Source: Anaerolineae bacterium CG2_30_58_95 | Lineage (GTDB): Bacteria; Chloroflexota; Anaerolineae; Anaerolineales; Villigracilaceae | DNA length: 5,885 bases | Assembly (NCBI GenBank): GCA_001872165.1 | Contig: MNXK01000198.1 | Span: 1-5,885, forward strand | Direction of reading: 5' to 3' | In this document: piece by piece, positions 1 through 4,662 of the stretch | Position numbering within the stretch: the stretch's first letter is position 1 | Layout: each line of letters opens with the position of its first letter | Made by a program: the position numbers and the translations under genes | The notes under the pieces: generated by a model | Databases searched by the model: none | The model's input: the letters and a program-made list of their open reading frames with translations, nothing else | Told to the model about the DNA's origin: nothing

Positions 1-931
1 TCAGGATCAGGCGAAGGCCCTTCCCGGACTGCCGGAAGATGGCTTCAGCTTCCTGGCGGGTCGCCCAGGCTCGCTGGCCGCGAGGGTCGGTGATGCTCAT
101 CGGGTAGTACGTTCCGTTACCGTCCACATAACCGGTCGCAAACCACAGGGCGCGCAGTTCACCATCATCGAGATAGAAAAGCCTGGCGAGGTCGAACTCA
201 ATCCCACTCTCATCAGTCCGGCTCTCCGTCTCGCCTGAGATGACACCATACACGGAGACCGACCTGGCCTCTCCTCCCGGCGAAGCAAACTGCAAGCCAG
301 GGGCAGGCACAGCAGCCTGCACTATTCTGGGCAGATCAGCACAAGCCTCATCAGGCGAGATGCTGCCCCCGGTCGGCAGATAATGGTAGCCATATTTCAG
401 GCTACCATAACTGAGCAGCTTCTGCGCCGTCCAACCATTGGCGACATGCGTGCTGTCCCACCACACCATCACATGCACCCAAATCACGCCCATCAGGTCA
501 ACCGGCTCGTCATCCAGAATTTGCACCTGCGTTCCATTTGGCATGGTTTCGATGATGCGCCCGTATGGTTCTTCGCGCAGGTACGCTCCCGTGGACTCCG
601 TTGAGTTCACAACCGCCATCTGCGGCGCGGTCGTTGGAGTAGGCGTGTTAGTTAGTACAACCAGCACGGGCGTGCGCGTGGCAGATGGCATAGCCAGCAC
701 GGGCGTACGCGTGGCAGTGGTGGTTAGCTGCTTCGTTGGCATTGGAATCGTTGTTGTTGGCGCAGCCGCCGCCGTCGTCGCTGGCGTAGTGGTCAGGAAG
801 GTGGTTGCGTTCTTGGCAACCAAAGTGGTTGCGTTCTTGGCAACCATAGATGCCATCATCATACTGATCAGAATTACGATCAGTGCTCCGACAAGGACAG
901 TACCGGGGTTGCTGACGATGTATTTTTTCAT
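1..931 (-). CDS. Membrane-anchored (or secreted) SH3b-domain protein with Thr/Pro-rich stalk, 3' end outside window
   Basis: The frame is open from the ATG at 931 to the window edge (310 codons seen, no stop). Residues 1-10 are a short basic start (MKK); about 11-31 are a hydrophobic membrane segment or uncleaved signal (rich in Val, Ile, Met). Residues about 43-105 are Thr/Pro/Ala-rich and look like an extracytoplasmic stalk. Residues about 106-174 resemble a bacterial SH3 (SH3b/SH3_3) domain: AYLREEP, then GTQVQIL, a Trp-rich strand and NGWTAQKLL. Residues 175-310 contain no domain I recognise. SH3b domains usually bind cell-wall or other peptide ligands, so an envelope role is inferred; the ligand is unknown. 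The ATG overlaps the stop of the preceding gene (ATGA), so translation is probably coupled; an AGGGG lies about 10 bases upstream. The gene is odd in carrying three kinds of short repeat in its coding sequence (381-409, 661-716, 802-846). Start and frame are well supported; function is not. Confidence 0.8.
   Translation of the reverse strand, partial: MKKYIVSNPGTVLVGALIVILISMMMASMVAKNATTLVAKNATTFLTTTPATTAAAAPTTTIPMPTKQLTTTATRTPVLAMPSATRTPVLVVLTNTPTPTTAPQMAVVNSTESTGAYLREEPYGRIIETMPNGTQVQILDDEPVDLMGVIWVHVMVWWDSTHVANGWTAQKLLSYGSLKYGYHYLPTGGSISPDEACADLPRIVQAAVPAPGLQFASPGGEARSVSVYGVISGETESRTDESGIEFDLARLFYLDDGELRALWFATGYVDGNGTYYPMSITDPRGQRAWATRQEAEAIFRQSGKGLRLIL
381..409 (-). repeat. Dispersed palindromic repeat, copy inside the SH3-protein gene
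   Basis: A perfect 9-base inverted repeat, ATGGTAGCC (383-391) and GGCTACCAT (400-408), with an 8-base loop. Read on the minus strand it is TATGGTAGCCTG, five bases, TGGCTACCATTA. The same two 12-base arms, with one base changed and a one-base centre, occur in the opposite orientation at 2768-2792. It encodes a Tyr/Gly-rich stretch (YGSLKYGYHY, residues 175-184) just after the SH3 domain. Confidence 0.75.
661..716 (-). repeat. 33-base direct repeat in the Thr/Pro stalk
   Basis: Two 23-base copies (661-683 and 694-716) differ at one position and are offset by 33 bases. They encode ATRTPVL twice (residues 73-79 and 84-90), an 11-residue repeat in the stalk of the SH3 protein. This is the usual kind of in-frame repeat that lengthens low-complexity linkers. 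Confidence 0.8.
802..846. repeat. Two tandem 24-base hairpin units inside the SH3-protein gene
   Basis: Two identical 21-base units, 802-822 and 826-846, each TGGTTGC, loop gttcttg, GCAACCA (perfect 7-bp stem, 7-base loop), separated by a 3-base spacer. Period 24 keeps the reading frame. On the minus strand they encode VAKNATT twice (residues 30-36 and 38-44), exactly where the membrane segment gives way to the stalk. The same design recurs as three units at 1164-1232. Confidence 0.85.
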
Positions 932-1140
932 TCCGAATTTGCCCCTGAAAGTCGCCGGTTGTGTTCGCTAATCTTGAAGTTGGCGACGGCAAACACGGCC
1001 AACAGGGAAATATCCACCACCAGCGCCAGGGTGTCATTCGCCCCTGGGATGGCGGCCATCGTGACCAGCAATGCGCCGACTATGGCAATCCAGGCCAGCC
1101 GACACCAGAAAGTTACCGATAGGCCTTCGGCAGAAAGCAT
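928..1140 (-). CDS. Small integral membrane protein, two predicted TM segments (70 aa), unrecognised
   Basis: I do not recognise a family. The 70-residue product has two hydrophobic segments, about residues 12-31 and 36-55, joined by a short loop (PGAND), and a polar, charged C-terminus (KISEHNRRLSGANSE). A hairpin membrane protein with both ends on the same side is the simplest reading. The ATG at 1140 is supported by a very strong Shine-Dalgarno, GGAGGTGA, close upstream. The stop overlaps the start of the SH3-protein gene as ATGA, so the two are probably made together and may form a pair in the envelope. It lies 92 bases after the TadG-like gene, separated by the tandem hairpins. A helper for pilus assembly or surface attachment is possible from context only. 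Confidence 0.7.
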   Translation of the reverse strand: MLSAEGLSVTFWCRLAWIAIVGALLVTMAAIPGANDTLALVVDISLLAVFAVANFKISEHNRRLSGANSE

Positions 1141-1143
1141 AGC

Positions 1144-1151
1144 TCACCTCC
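1144..1151 (-). promoter_or_regulatory. Strong Shine-Dalgarno for the 70-aa membrane protein
   Basis: On the minus strand the sequence reads GGAGGTGA, followed by gct and the ATG at 1140. This near-consensus site fixes the start and suggests that initiation here does not depend on ribosomes arriving from the TadG-like gene, which ends upstream of three hairpins. Confidence 0.8.
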
Positions 1152-1163
1152 ACGATTAGATTA

Positions 1164-1232
1164 TGGTCGCTGAGAACGCGACCACTTTGGTCGCGTACTT
1201 CGCGACCATCATGGTTGTTGACTGCGCAACCA
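1164..1232. repeat. Tandem array of three 24-base hairpin units between genes
   Basis: Unit 1 (1164-1184): TGGTCGC, loop, GCGACCA. Unit 2 (1188-1208): TGGTCGC, loop, GCGACCA. Unit 3 (1212-1232): TGGTTGT, loop, GCAACCA, perfect except for one G-U pair on one strand. Each is 7+7+7 bases with a 3-base spacer, giving a 24-base period. The last spacer (1233-1235) is the TAA stop of the TadG-like gene, so in the mRNA three stem-loops follow that stop directly. There is no U-run after any of them, so a classical intrinsic terminator is unlikely. mRNA stabilisation, a partial block to expression of the distal two genes, or a REP-like repeat are possible roles. Confidence 0.85.
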
Positions 1233-1949
1233 TTATGGCGTACAGGCCCCTTCCGGCTGGTGTACGCCTGCCGAAGCAAAGACGTTGATCTGCACGGTCG
1301 GGCGTCCGACAAAGGATAACAAAAACGTGCTCACCGGAAAGGACAGGTACACGCCCACCGCAGGTTCGCCGCTTGACCAGTTCCCACGCCCGGCGCCCAG
1401 GCGGATCGGGAGCGGCGGGTAGCCAGGGATCGAGCCGCCGTTGTAATCCGGTAGAACGCGCACATCGTAGGTATAACCACTGATGCCGCGCAGCGTCATC
1501 TCCTGCTGGAGCAAATTTACCGCCGCACTCTGCGCCGTAGATGACGCCAGGCGGATGGGCGCAGGCCCGCCGGTGCAAGGCGGCGGGTTCAGGCTGGCCC
1601 AATCCCGCCCATTGGAGATGCCCGCCAGCGCCGCCTGCTGCGCAGCCTGATAACCCCAGTTGCGCGCCTCCAGCAGCGCGTACACGTCCACCACGGCCGC
1701 TGCCAGCAGGATAAAGAGCATGATGAGTACCGCACCGAGTACGGCGACTTGCCCGCGTTCTTTTTGCCTGAACAGCCCAGGCGAAACACAATCCGACGGC
1801 GTTGTGATCAGGTCTTTCACGAGATTGTCCACTTCCGTAGAGCCTGTGGCAATTTTCTTACGCAAATACCTGGCTGCTTCGGGAAACATCTGTTGAAATT
1901 CCAGCCATTCGCTGTGATAAAGAACCAGGGCGACATATCGAGGGTTCAC
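1233..1949 (-). CDS. TadE/TadG-like pilus assembly protein with N-terminal extension
   Basis: I choose the GTG at 1949: it overlaps the TadE stop as GTGA and has AGAGGT four bases upstream, giving 238 residues. A TTG at 1973 in the same frame would add eight residues but is less well placed. Residues 61-67 (KERGQ) followed by a hydrophobic helix at about 68-92 (VAVLGAVLIMLF..., then VDVYALLEARN) match the N-terminal segment of TadE/TadG-like Flp pilus proteins. The remainder, about 93-238, is an extracytoplasmic domain rich in Gly/Pro/Ser. Unlike the neighbouring pilins and TadE, there is Leu rather than Glu at +5 after the Gly, so processing by the prepilin peptidase is doubtful. About 60 polar residues precede the motif, which is unusual because these proteins normally start a few residues before it. 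Role as minor subunit or periplasmic assembly factor is inferred from family and position. The stop is immediately followed by three hairpins. Confidence 0.72.
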   Translation of the reverse strand: MNPRYVALVLYHSEWLEFQQMFPEAARYLRKKIATGSTEVDNLVKDLITTPSDCVSPGLFRQKERGQVAVLGAVLIMLFILLAAAVVDVYALLEARNWGYQAAQQAALAGISNGRDWASLNPPPCTGGPAPIRLASSTAQSAAVNLLQQEMTLRGISGYTYDVRVLPDYNGGSIPGYPPLPIRLGAGRGNWSSGEPAVGVYLSFPVSTFLLSFVGRPTVQINVFASAGVHQPEGACTP

Positions 1950-2380
1950 GGATACCTCTCGATAATGCCCCAATGCGAGACGCGAATGGTGATGGTCTGC
2001 CCACCGACCAGGGTGATCTCCGGGGTGTAGGTGACGACCGCCTCCAGCCGAAAGGCTGCACCAAATGGCAGGCTCGCCAGAGCACCCGCAGAGATTGCGC
2101 TCCCGCCAGCGTTATAAACCGTCACTACGGGCGTGCTGACCGAACCGCCGCCAAGCAGGTTGCCGGTGACTGCCTGGTTGATCACCGAAGTCGCCCAACT
2201 CCATTGGGACGGGTCTAGACTGAGGGCGCGTGTGGCAACACCCACGCCGCTGTCCAGGGCGTGACGGATGCCGACGCCACGCACCAGCTCGATCCCGCCA
2301 AAGAGCAACGGCACGAGGATCATAAGCACCAGGATCAGTTCCAGCGAGGCCTGCCCCTTTTCACGAGCCGATCTGAACAT
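1946..2380 (-). CDS. TadE-like pseudopilin
   Basis: A 144-residue protein with the hallmark TadE N-terminus: basic start (MFRSAREKG), then GQASLELILVLMILVPL, a hydrophobic helix at about 11-31 with Glu14 at +5 from Gly9, and the charged GIELVRG that often follows. TadE-type pseudopilins are processed like pilins and act as minor subunits needed for Tad pilus assembly. The rest (about 35-144) is a beta-rich, Gly/Ser/Val-rich extracytoplasmic domain. Start is the ATG at 2380, with AGGAGA three bases upstream. It overlaps the end of pilin 2 by 20 bases, so its ribosome site lies within the pilin 2 coding sequence, and its stop overlaps the next gene's GTG. Family assignment is from the N-terminal pattern and context; the C-terminal domain alone would not have been recognisable. 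Confidence 0.85.
   Translation of the reverse strand: MFRSAREKGQASLELILVLMILVPLLFGGIELVRGVGIRHALDSGVGVATRALSLDPSQWSWATSVINQAVTGNLLGGGSVSTPVVTVYNAGGSAISAGALASLPFGAAFRLEAVVTYTPEITLVGGQTITIRVSHWGIIERYP
1954..1959 (-). promoter_or_regulatory. Shine-Dalgarno deciding the GTG start of the TadG-like gene
   Basis: On the minus strand AGAGGT is followed by atcc and GTG, inside the last codons of the TadE-like gene. Spacing fits the GTG at 1949 and lies downstream of the in-frame TTG at 1973, so it argues for the GTG. Confidence 0.6.
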
Positions 2381-2507
2381 TGATCTCCTGTAATTTTATG
2401 GCGATGCTATGGGTCACTGCATACAAGGCAGCCCCGGCTACAGCGATGACTACCGCGCCGAGAATGATCCATTCCAGGATGGCGTCACCGCGATGGGTAG
2501 TAAACAT
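2361..2507 (-). CDS. Flp-type prepilin, second paralogue (48 aa)
   Basis: A 48-residue protein starting MFTTHRG, then DAILEWIILGAVVIAVAGA. Gly7 followed by a hydrophobic helix with Glu at +5 and an aromatic residue (Trp) at +6 matches the Flp prepilin cleavage site, where the family usually has Glu-Tyr. Cleavage after Gly7 would leave a 41-residue pilin with one helix (about residues 10-33) and a short tail (HSIAIKLQEINVQIGS). The leader is only seven residues, much shorter than in well-studied Flp pilins. It is a clear paralogue of pilin 1: MFT.H.GDAILEW..LGA is shared, but synonymous sites have diverged, so the duplication is not recent. Start is the ATG at 2507, preceded by GGAGGAAGGG. The 74-base gap before it holds a strong stem-loop, and its end overlaps TadE. 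Lower-level or minor pilin is plausible. Confidence 0.85.
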   Translation of the reverse strand: MFTTHRGDAILEWIILGAVVIAVAGAALYAVTHSIAIKLQEINVQIGS

Positions 2508-2525
2508 GGGATTCCCTTCCTCCAG

Positions 2526-2577
2526 TTGTCGGTTGAGCCAGGGGGCGAAAAACCCACCCCCTGGCGTTTGCCGACAA
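2526..2577 (-). promoter_or_regulatory. Large stem-loop between the two pilin genes
   Basis: Inner stem: nine perfect base pairs, GCCAGGGGG (2537-2545) with CCCCCTGGC (2557-2565), around an 11-base loop. Outer stem: seven perfect pairs, TTGTCGG (2526-2532) with CCGACAA (2571-2577), separated from the inner stem by a small internal loop. It starts four bases after the pilin 1 stop. No T-run follows the inner stem in the direction of transcription; the T-run on the minus strand is inside the loop. It most likely stabilises the 3' end of pilin 1 mRNA or partly limits read-through, as often seen after highly expressed pilin genes. Confidence 0.75.
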
Positions 2578-2581
2578 TAGT

Positions 2582-2752
2582 TTATGGATGTGCGGCCGGG
2601 ACAGCGATGCTGGTGATCCACGTCGCCAAGGCTGTGCCTTGCGTGCCGCCGTTCTTGGCGATGGTATAGGCCACCACGCCGACCACGGCGATCACCAGCG
2701 CGCCAAGGACAACCCATTCCAGGATTGCATCACCTTTGTGTTTGGTAAACAT
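2582..2752 (-). CDS. Flp-type prepilin, first paralogue, probable major pilin (56 aa)
   Basis: A 56-residue protein: MFTKHKG, then DAILEWVVLGALVIAVVGV. The Gly7/Asp8 boundary with Glu at +5 and Trp at +6 fits prepilin-peptidase cleavage, leaving a 49-residue mature pilin with a single helix (about residues 10-32) and a tail of AKNGGTQGTALATWITSIAVPAAHP type, about 24 residues. Start is the ATG at 2752, with AAAGGAGAAG eight bases upstream. It follows a 174-base structured leader and is followed directly by a strong stem-loop; both suggest that it is expressed differently from the assembly genes upstream, as expected for the major fibre subunit. Identification rests on the processing motif, size, paralogue next door and the Tad genes on both sides. 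The very short leader is atypical for Flp pilins. Confidence 0.85.
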   Translation of the reverse strand: MFTKHKGDAILEWVVLGALVIAVVGVVAYTIAKNGGTQGTALATWITSIAVPAAHP

Positions 2753-2758
2753 GATTTA

Positions 2759-2768
2759 CTTCTCCTTT
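2759..2768 (-). promoter_or_regulatory. Shine-Dalgarno of pilin 1
   Basis: AAAGGAGAAG on the minus strand, eight bases upstream of the ATG at 2752. The identical decamer also occurs at 2907-2916, just after the TadC-like stop, with no start codon at a usable distance. Confidence 0.75.
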
Positions 2769-2792
2769 ATGGCAGCCTGCTGGCTACCATTA
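2768..2792 (+). repeat. Dispersed palindromic repeat, copy in the pilin leader
   Basis: TATGGCAGCCTG, one base, TGGCTACCATTA. It forms an 8-bp stem (2770-2777 with 2782-2789, one G-U pair on the minus-strand RNA) and a 4-base loop. It matches the element at 409-381 read on the other strand at 23 of 24 arm positions; only the centre differs in length (1 against 5 bases). In the transcript it folds immediately upstream of the pilin 1 ribosome site. Confidence 0.75.
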
Positions 2793-2926
2793 TTTCGATT
2801 TGACAGGATTGACACTGATTCGGCGACATTTCTTTCGCCGGCCAAACAAGCATACAGAGCATGTTGGCCTAAAACTGATCGTCTGGATGTTCTCTGATAA
2901 GTTGTTCTTCTCCTTTCTCGGCAGGC

Positions 2927-3727
2927 TCAAAAGCCTCCGTTCCAACCTGCGCCTCCCATGCCGGCCAGCAGGCGGGCGACCACCGGATACAGCAAAACCA
3001 CGATGGTCGGGCCAAGCAGGGCCGGCAGGACGAGGACGGTCAGGCGGGTTGGGATGCGTTGCATTTGCTCTCTCGCTGCGGTGTACATTTCGCTCCGTAA
3101 GCGTGAGAGCGCATGCTCGAAGGGCGCGTCGCTGGCAAGCGTTCCCGCTTCGGCCGCGTGTGTCCAGGCGACCAGGTCGGCCAGGGACGGCAGGCGCGTG
3201 GCTTGCGCCAGGCGGTCGAGCAATTCCAGGCCACTGCCCTGAAATCCACTGCCCAGATAGCGGGCGGTGAGCCGCGCCAGCCGCGTGCTGCCCCTGCGGG
3301 CTACTTCTTGTAAAGCACGCAGTAGCGAGCCTTGCAGCGGCAGGACGATGCGCACGTCCATCAGGAAGGCCAGCGCTTCGTCGTTCTGCCGTCGCTTGCG
3401 GTAGTTGTCCAGCCAGATGCGCACGGCAAACGGCACGACTGCCAGGAACAACGCCATCATTTGCTGCGTAAACAAGTACACTCCCAGACCGGCCAGAAGC
3501 GACAGAGCGTAAACGTACGGCCAGTGGATGCGGTCTTCGGCGAGGTTGTCTGGCTGGCGTGTTTGCGCCTTCCCTGCTCCGCTGGCGAGCTCCAAAATCC
3601 GGGGAATGCGCCGCCTGTGATGGTATAGCAGCCACATGACCGCCTCGACCAGCCAGGAAAGCAGCAGGTAGGCGACGATAAAGACACCCATGGCGAACAA
3701 GAGAGTAGTCAGCCAAAAGACTTCCAT
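2927..3727 (-). CDS. tadC: TadC-like inner-membrane platform protein (T2SSF family)
   Basis: A 266-residue membrane protein of the type II secretion F/Tad platform type. Hydrophobic segments lie at about residues 5-35, 70-87, 89-106 and 229-254. The cytoplasmic core between about 107 and 228 has the usual T2SSF layout: a basic turn after the membrane (LDNYRKRRQN), an ALAFLMDVRIVLPLQGSLLRALQEVA helix pair (about 118-143), and a second helical part with LADLVAWTHAAEAGTLASDAPFEHAL (about 182-207). In the family, TadB and TadC together form the platform on which the ATPase drives pilin polymerisation. Start ATG at 3727 shares a base with the TadB stop (TGATG) and has GGAGG four bases upstream, so the two are coupled and probably made in equal amounts. 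It is second in the pair and slightly shorter than its neighbour, which fits TadC; which of the pair is called B or C rests mainly on order. Confidence 0.85.
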   Translation of the reverse strand: MEVFWLTTLLFAMGVFIVAYLLLSWLVEAVMWLLYHHRRRIPRILELASGAGKAQTRQPDNLAEDRIHWPYVYALSLLAGLGVYLFTQQMMALFLAVVPFAVRIWLDNYRKRRQNDEALAFLMDVRIVLPLQGSLLRALQEVARRGSTRLARLTARYLGSGFQGSGLELLDRLAQATRLPSLADLVAWTHAAEAGTLASDAPFEHALSRLRSEMYTAAREQMQRIPTRLTVLVLPALLGPTIVVLLYPVVARLLAGMGGAGWNGGF

Positions 3728-4662
3728 CAGGCCTCCAGCAGGCGCAGTTCCGCCTCGACGTAGAAACTACCCAGGGCGGCGACAACCAGCATCCCTACGA
3801 ACAACATCCAGTTCCTGGAACTGGCGACAAAATAACTGCGCCAGTTTGGGAGCAGGCTGGCCGCCGTCATCGCCGCCACGACCACCGCCTGCAAGGCGCG
3901 CGTCGTGCCGCGTACCAGTGTGAGCGACTGCCGCGCCTGCTGGCGCAATTCCAGGCGGCTTTCCACATCCTCACGCAGCAGGCGCAACGTGTCCATGAAG
4001 ACCTCCTGGTTGGTGTCCTGCACGTCCGCAACCAGGCTGGTGAAGCGGTCTATCACCGGATGAGCTATGGCGCGCAGCGGTTTCATTGCCTCAACCGAGT
4101 TCTGGTTCATGTTCAGTCGGATGACACATTGCTCCACAGCCTGCCGCACCACCCCGCCCGGCAGCGTATCCGCCGCATCCCGCAGCGTGCGGGTCATGGA
4201 GCGGGTCAAAGGGTAGCGGCTGCCAAACTGCACGATCAGGTTGGCCGCGTCCTCGTTTAGGCGGGCCATGCGCCGGGAGAACGCCTGGGCGCGGAACAGT
4301 TCGCCGCCGACAAGAATGACGGTTAGCGCAACCGGCGAATACAGCGCATCGGCAAATATCAGCGCAGCCAGCACGCCCAGGGCGATCCAGGCGACCCGCA
4401 ACTGGCTCAGGCCGTACAGGATCAGGCGGAGCGACAGGCTCTTTTTTTCCTTTTCGTCCGGTTGTACCCCTGCCTGTTCTTGGAAAACAATCAGACGGCG
4501 CATCACTCTTGGCTGGAACCGGCGGCGCAGGTAACCGACCAGGCCGGCGGCTAGATCGACAGCAATCTCAAACGCCTGACGGGAGAGCAGGTACACACCC
4601 AGCGCAAAGAGGATGGTGACGATCCAGTAGAAGATGGCCGGCGACAACGAACTCAGGTTCAT
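3727..4662 (-). CDS. tadB: TadB-like inner-membrane platform protein (T2SSF family)
   Basis: 311 residues from the ATG at 4662, which overlaps the ATPase stop (ATGA) and is preceded by CAGGGAG. An in-frame start 60 bases further up would extend into the ATPase gene and its 20 extra residues look like out-of-frame coding. Membrane segments: about 9-26, 89-105, 108-123, 255-273 and 283-301. The region about 125-250 is the cytoplasmic T2SSF-type helical domain (FSRRMARLNEDAANLIVQFG, then LRDAADTLPGGVV, and a helical tail LRLLREDVESRLELRQQARQ). TadB-type proteins pair with TadC to form the platform that couples the ATPase to pilus extension. A lysine/glutamate-rich loop (DEKEKK, about 69-74) follows the first cytoplasmic stretch. 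Position directly after the CpaF-type ATPase and before TadC is the standard Tad order. Confidence 0.85.
   Translation of the reverse strand: MNLSSLSPAIFYWIVTILFALGVYLLSRQAFEIAVDLAAGLVGYLRRRFQPRVMRRLIVFQEQAGVQPDEKEKKSLSLRLILYGLSQLRVAWIALGVLAALIFADALYSPVALTVILVGGELFRAQAFSRRMARLNEDAANLIVQFGSRYPLTRSMTRTLRDAADTLPGGVVRQAVEQCVIRLNMNQNSVEAMKPLRAIAHPVIDRFTSLVADVQDTNQEVFMDTLRLLREDVESRLELRQQARQSLTLVRGTTRALQAVVVAAMTAASLLPNWRSYFVASSRNWMLFVGMLVVAALGSFYVEAELRLLEA

Larger units (their letters stand above)
2753..2926 (-). other. Structured 174-base leader ahead of the pilins
   Basis: The longest non-coding stretch in the window. It contains a stem CGGCGA/TCGCCG (2821-2840), a second GGCCAA/TTGGCC (2840-2869, extendable with one bulge), and the dispersed palindrome at 2768-2792 just before the pilin ribosome site. 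On the plus strand GATT recurs every 10 bases (2797, 2807, 2817), with TGACA in the first two units. A pilin-specific promoter would be expected here, but I see no convincing -35/-10 pair on the minus strand; TATGCT (2849-2854) with CAGTTT (2872-2877) at 17 bases is weak. Confidence 0.55.

Noticed and set aside
438..971. A 177-residue open frame on the plus strand, rich in Val and Ala
   Set aside because: It lies opposite the SH3-protein gene. Its Val/Ala runs are the complement of the Thr/Pro stalk and hairpin repeats, and it lacks a sensible ribosome site. The minus-strand frame has a clear membrane anchor and SH3 domain.
1164..1232. CRISPR-like array
   Set aside because: Units are 21 bases with 3-base spacers and palindromic throughout. 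There are no unique spacers of about 30 bases and no cas genes.
1156..1791. A 211-residue minus-strand frame overlapping the TadG-like gene
   Set aside because: Arg/Gly/Ala-rich alternate frame of a GC-rich gene. It reads into the hairpin array and has no family signature, while the overlapping frame has the RGQ-hydrophobic motif and coupled start.
2526..2577. Intrinsic terminator between the pilins
   Set aside because: The stem is strong, but no T-run follows it in the direction of transcription; the T-run is in the loop. Pilin 2 and TadE also need to be transcribed from upstream.
2508..2717. In-frame upstream extension of pilin 2 that would give a 118-residue protein
   Set aside because: The added part reads pilin 1 in a wrong frame and crosses the stem-loop. 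The ATG at 2507 has its own ribosome site and aligns with the start of pilin 1.
2849..2877. Sigma-70-type promoter for the pilins on the minus strand
   Set aside because: TATGCT and CAGTTT at 17-base spacing match the consensus too poorly to annotate.
2790..3785. A 331-residue minus-strand frame across the TadC-like gene and leader
   Set aside because: Arg/Ala/Pro-rich alternate frame with no membrane pattern. The TadC-like frame has the expected membrane segments and core.
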